A model generated the notes under the pieces. That model did no database searches and was not told the origin of the DNA. It saw nothing but the letters and a program-made list of their open reading frames with translations. From the NCBI GenBank assembly GCA_021521415.1, contig JAIQDT010003761.1, positions 186,001-250,000 of the forward strand: a stretch of DNA of 64,000 nt, read 5' to 3'. Positions 31,401 through 44,600 of the stretch are shown piece by piece; the first letter of the stretch is position 1; each line of letters begins with the position of its first letter. This stretch comes from Bidens hawaiensis. Lineage: Eukaryota; Streptophyta; Magnoliopsida; Asterales; Asteraceae. Both the position numbers and the translations under genes were made by a program.

Positions 31401-34400
31401 TGACATGTTTGACATACCAGGCAGTTCTGGAAACTGTTGCTAGAGTGAAGTCAAAGAGAAATGAAACCAAAGAGGAGAAGCATGTTCTGCTCATTGTATT
31501 GACTTTCCTTAATGTATATAAACAAATTTACGCTATGCACAAATGTGATACATATAGCTCTTATGTAAGTTTGTTTTCAAAAGTCTAATATACATATTGT
31601 TTAAAATTACTTGTATTTTAGGTCATCATTTCAGCTTCATGATGTTTTCAATTTGGAAAATGAGAACCGTCCTGAAGATACACCACGACTGATAGATAGC
31701 AAGGTAATCTTTTATACTTTTAAGCACAGTGATTAGAGTGAAATGTTCTTTTCAGTTATATGTTTGCTTGTGCATGTGAATAGAATCTTATATTGCAATC
31801 TTTACTCAGAGCAATGTCTTTATCATGTCAAATCCCAAATCTAAGTATCCTGTGCTACAGTTAGACATTAGGTATGTCTCACTCCCGTCCAACCAAAACC
31901 CAAGTAGTTACAAAGTTTTCTGAAATTTCGTATCTAATTCTTATTTTATTATTAACAGATTGATATCTGATTTGGTGGTTGTCATTGTTTCTGCAACATG
32001 TGGTGGGATTGCATTTGCTTGTGCTGGGCAGCCGGTCTGTTAATTATTACATTATCTGTTAATTTATTAACGGGATCGTCCTATTTTTTTAAGTCATATT
32101 AAGCTAGAATCCATTTCTTTTTAAAACCATGCAGGTTATTACAGGATATTTGCTAGCAGGATCTTTGATTGGACCAGGTGGATTTAGCTTTGTTAATGAG
32201 CTGGTTCAGGTAATGTCCTGGATTGTTATAACTTATCAGATTAAATGACATTTTACGCCTCCCGAATTCGTCGAAATATACAAAACCTATTCCTGACATG
32301 ACATGGCATAATTACTGTGCATGTTCCTGCTTTTTACTGTTTCGTTACGGTTTTGGTCATCTTACTCTGACCAGGGATCAATATGGAATGAAACAGTAAA
32401 ATGAAGGACATGCAGTGTAATCATGTCACATTGGGGACGATTTTCATAAACTTTGTGAAACTAAGGGGATGAAAAATTGCAGTTTATTTTATTTATATAT
32501 TTATATGAGCATCCTATTATGTTTCCATGGAATCTTGACATGTACTTCATGTTGATCTTAATCACTTGTGGATATATATAATTATGCAGGTGGAAACTTT
32601 TGCTCAGTTTGGTGTCATTTTTCTTCTTTTTGCATTGGGATTGGAGTTCTCAGCAGCAAAGGTTTCTCAACTTCCTACTTGTGTTTCTGCACGTACACGC
32701 AGAGATTAGGAATCACATAACTTGCATAAAGAAAAAGAAATGTTTAAAACTCTATATCTACAAATTCTTTTGTGTGTGTGACACCCTCTCATAATCAAGT
32801 TTTCACTTTTTTGTATTGTAGCTTCGTGTTGTCAGAACAGTTGCTATCCTAGGAGGTTTGCTCCAGATACTTCTTTTTATGTGTTTGGCTGGAGTAATTG
32901 CTGTGGTATGTATCTCTTTTATAAATTTCTCTGTTCTTTTTACAAGACTTTTTAATGACACAAAACGGAAAATTCTCTCATTTTAGGTCAATGCTCGTAA
33001 CCTTGTTACATTTTTTATAATGTACATGGATAGTTATCGTATTTTTTTTTTTTCGTTATTCATCAAACAACACAAGGAATGAGAATAAAATTACAAAGTA
33101 TCCAACTTTTTTCATTAAGGGCACATATTGTATTGAAACTAGTTTACAGGCCACCCAAATTTAATGCGATTTTAGCTAAAACAATCTGAATGACGAAAAT
33201 GCCCTTTTTTGCAGTTATGTGGTGGTGAAGCTTCTGAAGGTGTATTTGTCGGGGCCTTTCTTTCCATGTCATCAACAGCAGTGGTAGGTATATATTTCAC
33301 AATTGAATATTACAACTTACAAGTCATTTATGATTTTATTTAGTAGCATTATGATGCACAAGTTTGTTAATAAAAATCTTTCTTCCATATCATTTTCTTT
33401 TTTCAAATTTCTCTTTGTTAATCTTTATCAATCAGTCATGGGCACGAAGTAACAATCTCAACTTAGATTTATCATCTATCCTTTTTGTTTTTGGTGATGC
33501 TGACTCTCATTGTTTTGGTATACCACAGGTTTTGAAGTTTCTTATGGAAAAGAATAGTATTAGTACTCTGTATGGGCAAGTCACTGTTGGGACCCTAATT
33601 TTGCAAGTATGTTTTTTCTTTCTTATCTTGATCCACTTATAATTGGTTAAATCGGGTTATGCTTTATCTTAAAGGGTCAAACATGCTTTATAGCCTAAAA
33701 GGGAAACATACCAATTGCCGAATGGGTTGAACTGGGTCAATCAGGCTGAAAGTTAACATTTATGTCTAATACTCTAACGCACACGACCTCTTAAATGGCT
33801 TTATTTAACAAAATCTGACTAATAATGTAATAATATACTTGTAATTATACTTTACAAACTTGGGTGGTGTATGGTTTAGCCTGTAAGGAGCTTGATACAT
33901 TATTGTCCATATTACTATTTTAGTTTTTTTGCAAATTTATCTTCCACCTATTTAAAAAAAGGGATAGTTACTAGTTTCTCATTTTCCTTTCTTTATCATA
34001 TTGCAATTTAATGATATTTTACTATCTTAAATGCATTAAGGGTAAAAATGTAAAAAAGGCTTTCTGTTAACTAAAATTTGCATTAATTGCAAATATATAA
34101 ATTTCTATATTGTTTATGAGCAAATAAAAGTGTTTTGGGTCAACCTGGCCTGATCCATTTCAACATGAATAAAGAATTACCCATTTGATGCAAACACATT
34201 GTGACCCGTTACCCCAACCGCCCAACCCACCTATTTTGCCACATCTACAACTGTGGATGACCTCTATTTTAAAAACAATTAGTGAAGATTACTAAACCTT
34301 TGAAATTATGTGAAACTTATTATTAATGTATCTTAATGTGACAGGATTGTGCAGTGGGTTTATTATTTGCACTACTTCCAATCCTTGGTGGCACTTCTGG

Positions 34401-37400
34401 AATTTTTGAAGGCCTCTTATCTATGACAAAGATGTAAGTAAATTAGCCTGAATCTCCATGAATATAATGAACTGATGATTATTTCCAGATTTTACTAAAC
34501 ACATGCATAACTGCAAATAAATATTGCATTTTTAGTTTTTAAACAGCTTCATCAGATAAAGCGAACAGATATAATATGGTGCACTATGCTTAAGTTAATC
34601 TTGATGAAGCACATATGAATTTTAATTGGACCTGGGTTTTTAACGCCTTTTCAGTTAACTTTTGTACCAGATACAAAACAAAATGGATTGGTTGGGTCTA
34701 ACTGAAACATCTTTTGTTCTTGATTTTTAAAAATTCTGTAATAAATTATTTGTGTCATAGGGTTACAGAAAGTTATATTACGTCAACGATGATCTATCTT
34801 TTTTAATAAAACACTTTAGGAGGGTTTGCGCTTTAAAATACACATTGAATGAGTTTTTTTTTTTTAATTCTACATGTTTGACACATTAGAAATCAACTTA
34901 TCCTGTATTGGCATTTTCTTTTTTATTATATAAAAACGTGTCAAAACGCCCCCCCCCCCCCACCCCCAACTAATTATATGTATATAAACTATAAAGTTAC
35001 TTATATTTTATGAAGTCTCTCTTCGAATGTACATTCCCTAATGACTTCTGTTATCAGGTTGGTGACTTTAGTTTTATTTTTGGCTGTTTTATCGGGTATT
35101 CTCCCGCACTTGTATACCTTGGTTTTTCAATCTTATGATACGCCTCTCATCTCAGGTTATATCATCTATGTTCTGACACCGAAAATGATTAATATTGCCT
35201 TCATTATGTTTCATATGTTTTAATGTTACTTTGTTGACAATTTGCAGACCAATGAACTTTATCAGCTGGCATCTGTCGCTTTCTGCTTGATAGTTGCATC
35301 GGTTAGCTACTTAGCTCCACTGTTCTATTTACACTTTGGAATAATGTTTTTTAAAGGTGGAAATCATGACCAGTTTACTTATGAGTGCATTAATTTGTGT
35401 TGTGTTTTATTTCAAACGGGTCAAATGGGTCGAACGTGTTTTTAGCTAAAAGGGGAACGGGTCATACCTGCTCAAAGCCACTAACTGTAAATGAACTGAA
35501 CAAATACGGAGTATCTTCGTGTTTGTTCGTAAAGAAAATGGTTATGTTCGTGTTAGTTCGTAAAGAAAATGGTTATGTTTGTGTTAGTTCGTTAAGGAAA
35601 TTGACATGTTCGTGTTCATGTATAGTATAAATGAACAGTTCACGAACGTAAACGAATGAGCATAACTGAACATAGATGAATGGACATAATTGAGCTAATT
35701 AAAAGTAGGTGTGAACAAACTTTAACAAATGTAAACAAATGAACATAAATGAACGGAAACGAATGAACATATACGAATTTAAATAAACGAAAGTAAACAA
35801 ACATAGATGAACAAACAAGACATATGTTCATGTCTTGACCCGTTACCTGACCTACCCGTGTCTACCTTGCAACCATAAATGCTTTTGCATCCTATTTGGC
35901 ATAATTTCTTATACATACTGTCTGATGATACACTATATTGATAATATCAATAAAAAAACCTTATTTTTGATTTCAGTGTAGTGACAAGTTGGGTCTAAGC
36001 CTTGAACTGGGTAGCTTTGCTGCTGGAGTGATGATATCAACAACTGATCTTGCTCACCATACGCTTGAACAAGTAATATTCATTTTGTTTAACTTATTAT
36101 ATTCATTGGGCCTAACTTATTATATTCATTTTGTTTAATCCTTATCAAGAACCAAAATTGTAAAAAAATTATGTGGAAAGTAGCTGAAAATTGAGGCAAC
36201 CTTGTAAAAATCATTGTTTGATAAAGGTGTCAAAATGGCGGGTTGGATAACGGACTAACGCTTTCAAATGAACAGTGAATAGTCTCATTGTTTCTGTTAA
36301 TCTAAATAAATCATTTCTTGTTTTAGGTGGAACCGATTCGCAATTTCTTTGCTGCACTTTTCCTTGTGAGCATTGGGATGTTTATTCATGTTCAGTTTCT
36401 ATGGATCCACATTGATATCTTACTAGCATCAGTTATACTGGTGGTCGTAATCAAGACCTTTGTAGTTGCCACTGTAGTCAAAGGATTTAGATACAATACC
36501 AAGACCGCTCTTCTTGTAAGTGTGTCTGCTACTTTTCTCATTTTTTTCCCCTAAGAGGTGGCCAAATGGTTCGGGTCGGGATACTGGTAAAAATGAATAG
36601 TTTTCTCTATGAATCAAAATGGGTCGGGTTGGGTTGATCATAGGCTTTTAAACGAACCAAATGAACATGAATTGAGCATGTTTGTGTTCTTTTAGTTAAC
36701 TTTAACCAAACAAACAATCAAACATGAACAATTGAACAAACAGGATTTTCTTGTTCGTGTTCGTACATTAAGAAAATGAAAATGTTTGTGTTTGTATATG
36801 TTCGTTCGTCAATGATATAAATGAACGGTTCACGAACATAAACGCACGAACATAACTGAACATAGATGAACGAACATAACTGTGCTAAACCAATTAAAAA
36901 TAAATGTGATCATGTGAACAACAATGTGTTGGGCCTAAAAAGTTATTAAAACCAAACTAATTCGTAATGAGCCTAAAAATCTAAATGAACATATTAAAGA
37001 ACGTAAATTAGCAAAAATAAATGAATGTATAGAACGAATATAAATGAATTTAAATGAACGAATGTAAACGAACGTTCACGAACATAAATAAACAAACAAG
37101 ACATATCTTCATGTTCATTTGTTTATTGAATAAACGAACGTAAACTAACTTCTTGGCGAGCAGTTCACTGAACGTTCGGTTCATTGACAGGCCTACCACT
37201 TATATTTAACGAGATTTAGGTTTGTTGTATTTTAAAAAATTACTCTTTGGAGACTTTTGGCCCGATCAGTTCGTTTACCATCTAGCTTAACTCTGATTTG
37301 AGCCGTAAGAGATAAAACGCAACTGAAATTGAAATTGATCGGAATTGCCAGCTCTACTTCAAATGGTTTCTGTTTTTCAATGTGTGTATAACTATATATA

Positions 37401-38551
37401 TAGTATTTATCTTTATTTAAAAATGAGTGTCGGTTAATAATATCTTGATGTAGTTTGGAATGTCCCTTGCCCAAATTGGGGAATTTGCATTTGTTCTTTT
37501 AAGCCGTGCCTCCAATCTTCATCTAATTGAGGTAATATCTATGTTCAGCGTATTATGTACCACTTTTCGCTTAACACATTACTTAAAGGATGCATTTTTA
37601 AACCATTTGCTTCTGAATGAGTCAATTTGGACTGTGTTTCATCTCAATCGGGTCAAAGTAAGGCAGATTTCAAAATAACCTCCTAAATTATATTCAGTTA
37701 TTATTAATATTACCATTTTTGTAATAAAAGAAGGGAAAACAGTGTTTATGGGTCAACCTGGACCGCTCTGTTTCACCCTCGCTATAATGACATGGCCCGT
37801 TTTAACCTTATGGTTTCAAAATTTGAACATAACATTGTGTTGTTACTGTGACTCAACTAGTCAACTGTCTGTTTAACAGGGAAAGTTGTATCTACTGCTT
37901 CTGGGCACAACAGCTCTCAGCTTGGTATGTAAATCATTATTCATTTCTTAAACATACCACAGGTTGACTTTTGAAGTCAATCTTTCAGTTTTTACGTTAA
38001 AAACAAAAACAAAAACAGTGGCATGATATTCTAAGTTATTTTATGCAGGTGACGACGCCGTTTCTTTTTAAACTGATTCCAGCCGTTGTACATCTTGGAG
38101 CATTATTGCGTTGGTTCACGCCCGATGTCCCCACAGAGGTAATGGTTCTTTCTCAAAGAAGTTTTCCAGGAAAATTATATAGGTTGTACACCACACCTTC
38201 ATAATAATATTATACAATATAATAACGTGACAATTTCGGCTCTTTTTTAATCATATTTGACACTAATTGTATTTTAAAATATTTAAAATTTGGTAGAAAG
38301 TTTCTTGGGCCATCCTGACCTGACCCGTTTCTGCCACGTTTATTACACAGTCCACTTGACCCTCCCATTTAGACACCTGTATACCGTAACATTGTTCATC
38401 TACAGAAGTTATTGGTATATATTTTCTTATTATTTGCTAAAGTATGACTTTATAATTTTTTCCATTCCAGAAACTATTTAAAGGAGAACTGATGCGTTCA
38501 GACACCGCGAAACGTATTAGTGTAATCATCGACAACTCTCATGATTTATAA
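28414..38551 (+). CDS. KEA: K+ efflux (cation/H+) antiporter, KEA4/5/6 type, duplication copy 1 (20 exons)
   Basis: Exons: 28414-28639, 30547-30590, 31421-31479, 31622-31703, 31810-31871, 31959-32034, 32135-32209, 32590-32661, 32822-32905, 33215-33283, 33529-33606, 34345-34433, 35058-35155, 35248-35301, 35977-36072, 36327-36515, 37454-37531, 37880-37924, 38049-38138, 38471-38551. All phases agree, giving about 581 codons, normal for KEA4-6. These CPA2 antiporters exchange K+ for H+ in Golgi and endosomal membranes and lack a KTN domain. Exon 1 encodes a signal peptide and an Asp run. The membrane core has SATCGGIAFACAGQPVITGYLLAGSLIGPGG, FGVIFLLFALGLEFSAAK and FLSMSSTAVVLKFLMEKNS. Exon 13 has one base too many in GGG at 35094-35096. 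Uncorrected, the frame stops in exon 14 at about codon 374. Intron 3 uses a GC donor. The 3' UTR is cut 92 bp after the stop by the duplication junction. Confidence 0.88.
28606..28626 (+). repeat. GAT repeat encoding an Asp run at the duplication breakpoint
   Basis: Six to seven GAT units in exon 1, encoding six Asp residues. The left breakpoint of the 10-kb duplication falls at its end (28625/28626). Confidence 0.9.
28640..30420 (+). repeat. Degenerate tandem repeats in KEA intron 1, including copies of the end of exon 1
   Basis: Blocks with GTTAGTTAGATCTG, TTTAGTTTGAAACTGTTAAT, GCAATTAGGTACATT, GAAATTAAGTGTTTATTTA and ATCATGCTATTGCTGCTAGG recur about every 150-270 bp. Three units also contain relics of the exon 1 tail: 28886-28912 (GAGCAGTCTGACTGACG), 29139-29200 (ATGTTTGATCGCTCGCTTGA, GAGTTTACGGAGAACGA, CAGTCTGACG) and 29641-29725 (GAAGATAGTGTGGTTGACAT, GAGTTTACCGAGAACGATGA, CAGTCTGA). 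Exon 1 plus its donor has therefore been copied several times into its own intron. The whole array is repeated at 38658-40438 by the larger duplication. Confidence 0.85.
35500..35850. repeat. GTTCG-family repeat in KEA intron 14
   Basis: TTCGTGTTAGTTCGTAAAG and GAACATAGATGAA/AACGAATGAACAT motifs. Same family as 14765-15295. Duplicate at 45519-45869. Confidence 0.6.
36640..37195. repeat. GTTCG-family repeat in KEA intron 16
   Basis: Starts TAGGCTTTTAAACGAACC and ends GTTCATTGACAGGCCTACC. Rich in GAACATAAACGAACGAACAT-like motifs. Duplicate at 46659-47214. Confidence 0.6.
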
Positions 38552-38643
38552 CATCTCGTTAATTGTGAATTACAAAAGGATGTTACTCAAAACGGAAAGA
38601 GGTGAATGCAGACAGAGTTGACCGATCTTAAAGTCAAACCTGA

Positions 38644-41600
38644 TCAACAGTCTGACGGTTAGTTAGTTAGTTAATTTTGATTTATTTAGTTTGAAACTGT
38701 TTGTTTGAGAATTAGAGGTTGATGTTGTGTTCGGTTAGGGCTTGGCTTGCAATTAGGTAGGTGCATTTAGGAATTGAGTGTTTATTTAGTTGAATTAGTA
38801 ATGTTATTGTTGCTAGGAACTGTTAATCTGAGAATCAGACGCTATTGTGTTCATTTAAGGCTTCCGATTAGGTACATTTGCTATTGCTGCTAATTACTGA
38901 GACCGATGAGCAGTCTGACTGACGGTTAGTTAGTTAGTTAGTTAGTTAGATCTGGTTTTTGTTTAGGTTTAGTTTATTGTGGTTTATGAATTAGTTTGAA
39001 ATTGTTAATATGATGCGTATTGTGTTCAGTTATGAAATTAGGTTTTTACTTGAATTAATAATGTTATTGTTGCTAGGTTTAGTTGAAACTGTTAATCTGA
39101 GAATCAGTTGTTACTGTGTTCATTTAGAGCTTGCGATTAGGTAAAGTTATGCTATTGTTATGTTTGATAGCTCGCTTGAAATGGAGTTTACGGAGAACGA
39201 TGGCAGTCTGACGGCTAGTTAGTTAGTTAGATCTGAAATTTGTTTCGGTTTAGTTTATTGTGGTTTATGAATCAGTTCGAAACTGTTAATTTGATAATTA
39301 GACGTTGATGTTGTGTTGTGTTTGGTTATGGCTTGCAGTTAGGTACATTGTGAAATTAAGTGTTTATTTACTCAAATTAATCATGCTATTGCTTCTAGTT
39401 TTAGTTGATTGTGATTTTTGATTTAGTTTGATATTGCAGACTGGATGATCATGCGTTCCTGATTTCTGACCTAATTAGGTACATTTAGAAATTGTGTCCT
39501 TTTTGCATAATTGATTTAGTTTGACATTATAGACTAGATGATGATATGCTTATTGAGTTGATTTAGGTCTTGCAGTTAGGTACATTTTGAAATTAAGTGT
39601 TTATTTAATCAACTTAATCATGCTAATGCTACTAGGTTTAGTGGATTGTGATCAAATAGATCTAAGGAAGATAGTGTGGTTGACATATTTGATTGCGCTT
39701 TTGAAAAGGAGTTTACCGAGAACGATGAACAGTCTGATTGTTAGTTAGATCTGAAAATCAGACGTTGATATGTAGACTGTGTTCAATTAGGGCATGCAAT
39801 TAGGTACATTAAGAAATAAAGTCTTTATTTACTCAAATTAATCTTGTTATTGCTGCTAGGTTTAGTTGATTGTGAGTTATAATTTAGTTTGGCACTATAG
39901 ACTAGATGATCATGCATTTCCAATTTCTTACCTAACCAGGTACATTCAGAAATTAAGTGCTTATTTAGTCTATTTAGTCATGCTATTGCTGCTAGGTCTA
40001 GTTGTTGATTGTGATTTCTGATTTAGTTTGAAACTGTTAACATGAGAATCAGATGTTTATATGCATATTGTGTTCAATTAGGGCATGCAATTAGGTACAT
40101 TTTGAAATTAAGTGTTTATTTACTCAAATTAATCATGCTATTGCTTCTAGGTTTAGTTGATTGTGATTTCTAATCTAGTTTGACATTGTAGACTAGATGA
40201 TCAGACATTTCTAAATTTTGAGCTAATTAGGACATCCAATTAGGTATGTTTACTGTTTAGGAATTGGGTTATTATTTACTCAAAACTAATCATGCTATTA
40301 CTTTTAGGTTTAGTTGATTGTGATTTCTAATTTAGTTTGACATTGTAAACTAGATGATATGATATTCCTAATTTCTGACTAATTAGGAGTTTAGGACACA
40401 CAATTAGGTGCATTTGGGGCATGAAATCATTTTATTAATTTACTCACACTAGGAATTACATGTGTGAAATTATTTGAATTGTGAAATCTTACTTGTAAAC
40501 CGGTGCTATGCAATATGCATGAATAAAATGTAACTTACTTTGCATTGTTATATGTCTTACTCAGCTACCGATCCTGGGAGCTTCAATAATAGTGTGGCAG
40601 GACAACAGGTATGTCACATTGTCATGTAATCTTTAGATTAGGGGGTTTTGTATGTAAGTTTCAAACTTGTTGGCTAGAAAAGCCCGTGGACATAAAATGC
40701 CATTGATTATCATCAAGTATCATTATATTTAGAGATAAAGATAACATGGTCCAGTTAGGTCTTATGTTCTGACATATCTTATGCACAACACCAACTATAG
40801 GGTTAAGAGGTGTACTAACTTGTCAGTTAGCTTTTACGTGTTTTAGAATTTAGAGACCCTTAAATGTTTCAGTTAGGTCTTATGTTGTGACATATCTTAT
40901 GCACAACACCAACCATAGGGTTAAGAGGTGTACTAACTTGTCAGTTAGCTTTTACGTGTTTTAGAATTTAGATTTTAGAGACCCTTAAATGTTTAATTAT
41001 TGTTGAATCTCACTGACATTAATGTGTATGTATCATATATGTCAAAGTTTGACCTTTGCTGAGATTTAAAGCTTTTAAAACATTTCATGATATTCTATGA
41101 TTCATTTTTCCTGTGGGCACCTAATTGGCCGCTGCTTATTCATTATGAAAAAAGGGATTTACGTGAAATCCAAAGTTTTATACTTTTATTCATATACATA
41201 ATTTTTTCACTTTGTACCAAATAAATACACTGACAATCGTATTCTGAAAATGTTAAATAAACAAAAAGGAATACGACCTGAGCTTCATCTAAGGATGATG
41301 CAACTTCAAAGTATTAACAAAATCTATATATATTTCTAATTGAAAACTCTCGGGTTGCATAATACTTGTATATTTTGTTTTCTAGGAACAGGGTCAGTAG
41401 TGTTTTGTCATAATTCTCTGACATGTTTGACATACCAGGCAGTTCTGGAAACTGTTGCTAGAGTGAAGTCAAAGAGAAATGAAACCAAAGAGGAGAAGCA
41501 TGTTCTGCTCATTGTATTGACTTTCCTTAATGTATATAAACAAATTTACGCTATGCACAAATGTGATACATATAGCTCTTATGTAAGTTTGTTTTCAAAA

Positions 41601-44600
41601 GTCTAATATACATATTGTTTAAAATTACTTGTATTTTAGGTCATCATTTCAGCTTCATGATGTTTTCAATTTGGAAAATGAGAACCGTCCTGAAGATACA
41701 CCACGACTGATAGATAGCAAGGTAATCTTTTATACTTTTAAGCACAGTGATTAGAGTGAAATGTTCTTTTCAGTTATATGTTTGCTTGTGCATGTGAATA
41801 GAATCTTATATTGCAATCTTTACTCAGAGCAATGTCTTTATCATGTCAAATCCCAAATCTAAGTATCCTGTGCTACAGTTAGACATTAGGTATGTCTCAC
41901 TCCCGTCCAACCAAAACCCAAGTAGTTACAAAGTTTTCTGAAATTTCGTATCTAATTCTTATTTTATTATTAACAGATTGATATCTGATTTGGTGGTTGT
42001 CATTGTTTCTGCAACATGTGGTGGGATTGCATTTGCTTGTGCTGGGCAGCCGGTCTGTTAATTATTACATTATCTGTTAATTTATTAACGGGATCGTCCT
42101 ATTTTTTTAAGTCATATTAAGCTAGAATCCATTTCTTTTTAAAACCATGCAGGTTATTACAGGATATTTGCTAGCAGGATCTTTGATTGGACCAGGTGGA
42201 TTTAGCTTTGTTAATGAGCTGGTTCAGGTAATGTCCTGGATTGTTATAACTTATCAGATTAAATGACATTTTACGCCTCCCGAATTCGTCGAAATATACA
42301 AAACCTATTCCTGACATGACATGGCATAATTACTGTGCATGTTCCTGCTTTTTACTGTTTCGTTACGGTTTTGGTCATCTTACTCTGACCAGGGATCAAT
42401 ATGGAATGAAACAGTAAAATGAAGGACATGCAGTGTAATCATGTCACATTGGGGACGATTTTCATAAACTTTGTGAAACTAAGGGGATGAAAAATTGCAG
42501 TTTATTTTATTTATATATTTATATGAGCATCCTATTATGTTTCCATGGAATCTTGACATGTACTTCATGTTGATCTTAATCACTTGTGGATATATATAAT
42601 TATGCAGGTGGAAACTTTTGCTCAGTTTGGTGTCATTTTTCTTCTTTTTGCATTGGGATTGGAGTTCTCAGCAGCAAAGGTTTCTCAACTTCCTACTTGT
42701 GTTTCTGCACGTACACGCAGAGATTAGGAATCACATAACTTGCATAAAGAAAAAGAAATGTTTAAAACTCTATATCTACAAATTCTTTTGTGTGTGTGAC
42801 ACCCTCTCATAATCAAGTTTTCACTTTTTTGTATTGTAGCTTCGTGTTGTCAGAACAGTTGCTATCCTAGGAGGTTTGCTCCAGATACTTCTTTTTATGT
42901 GTTTGGCTGGAGTAATTGCTGTGGTATGTATCTCTTTTATAAATTTCTCTGTTCTTTTTACAAGACTTTTTAATGACACAAAACGGAAAATTCTCTCATT
43001 TTAGGTCAATGCTCGTAACCTTGTTACATTTTTTATAATGTACATGGATAGTTATCGTATTTTTTTTTTTTCGTTATTCATCAAACAACACAAGGAATGA
43101 GAATAAAATTACAAAGTATCCAACTTTTTTCATTAAGGGCACATATTGTATTGAAACTAGTTTACAGGCCACCCAAATTTAATGCGATTTTAGCTAAAAC
43201 AATCTGAATGACGAAAATGCCCTTTTTTGCAGTTATGTGGTGGTGAAGCTTCTGAAGGTGTATTTGTCGGGGCCTTTCTTTCCATGTCATCAACAGCAGT
43301 GGTAGGTATATATTTCACAATTGAATATTACAACTTACAAGTCATTTATGATTTTATTTAGTAGCATTATGATGCACAAGTTTGTTAATAAAAATCTTTC
43401 TTCCATATCATTTTCTTTTTTCAAATTTCTCTTTGTTAATCTTTATCAATCAGTCATGGGCACGAAGTAACAATCTCAACTTAGATTTATCATCTATCCT
43501 TTTTGTTTTTGGTGATGCTGACTCTCATTGTTTTGGTATACCACAGGTTTTGAAGTTTCTTATGGAAAAGAATAGTATTAGTACTCTGTATGGGCAAGTC
43601 ACTGTTGGGACCCTAATTTTGCAAGTATGTTTTTTCTTTCTTATCTTGATCCACTTATAATTGGTTAAATCGGGTTATGCTTTATCTTAAAGGGTCAAAC
43701 ATGCTTTATAGCCTAAAAGGGAAACATACCAATTGCCGAATGGGTTGAACTGGGTCAATCAGGCTGAAAGTTAACATTTATGTCTAATACTCTAACGCAC
43801 ACGACCTCTTAAATGGCTTTATTTAACAAAATCTGACTAATAATGTAATAATATACTTGTAATTATACTTTACAAACTTGGGTGGTGTATGGTTTAGCCT
43901 GTAAGGAGCTTGATACATTATTGTCCATATTACTATTTTAGTTTTTTTGCAAATTTATCTTCCACCTATTTAAAAAAAGGGATAGTTACTAGTTTCTCAT
44001 TTTCCTTTCTTTATCATATTGCAATTTAATGATATTTTACTATCTTAAATGCATTAAGGGTAAAAATGTAAAAAAGGCTTTCTGTTAACTAAAATTTGCA
44101 TTAATTGCAAATATATAAATTTCTATATTGTTTATGAGCAAATAAAAGTGTTTTGGGTCAACCTGGCCTGATCCATTTCAACATGAATAAAGAATTACCC
44201 ATTTGATGCAAACACATTGTGACCCGTTACCCCAACCGCCCAACCCACCTATTTTGCCACATCTACAACTGTGGATGACCTCTATTTTAAAAACAATTAG
44301 TGAAGATTACTAAACCTTTGAAATTATGTGAAACTTATTATTAATGTATCTTAATGTGACAGGATTGTGCAGTGGGTTTATTATTTGCACTACTTCCAAT
44401 CCTTGGTGGCACTTCTGGAATTTTTGAAGGCCTCTTATCTATGACAAAGATGTAAGTAAATTAGCCTGAATCTCCATGAATATAATGAACTGATGATTAT
44501 TTCCAGATTTTACTAAACACATGCATAACTGCAAATAAATATTGCATTTTTAGTTTTTTAAACAGCTTCATCAGATAAAGCGAACAGATATAATATGGTG

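Larger units (their letters stand above)
28626..38643 (+). repeat. 10-kb direct tandem duplication, unit 1
   Basis: This unit of about 10,018 bp begins TCAACAGTCTGACGG in exon 1 of the KEA gene and ends GTCAAACCTGA in its 3' UTR. It is followed immediately by a near-identical copy. The order and sequence of every exon, intron and intronic repeat agree between units. By eye I found only four substitutions outside homopolymers and about five one-base indels. Confidence 0.96.

Noticed and set aside
31322..31588. 88-codon frame spanning KEA exon 3 as a separate gene
   Set aside because: It reads from intron 2 through exon 3 into intron 3. Only the middle matches KEA, and it has no ATG start.
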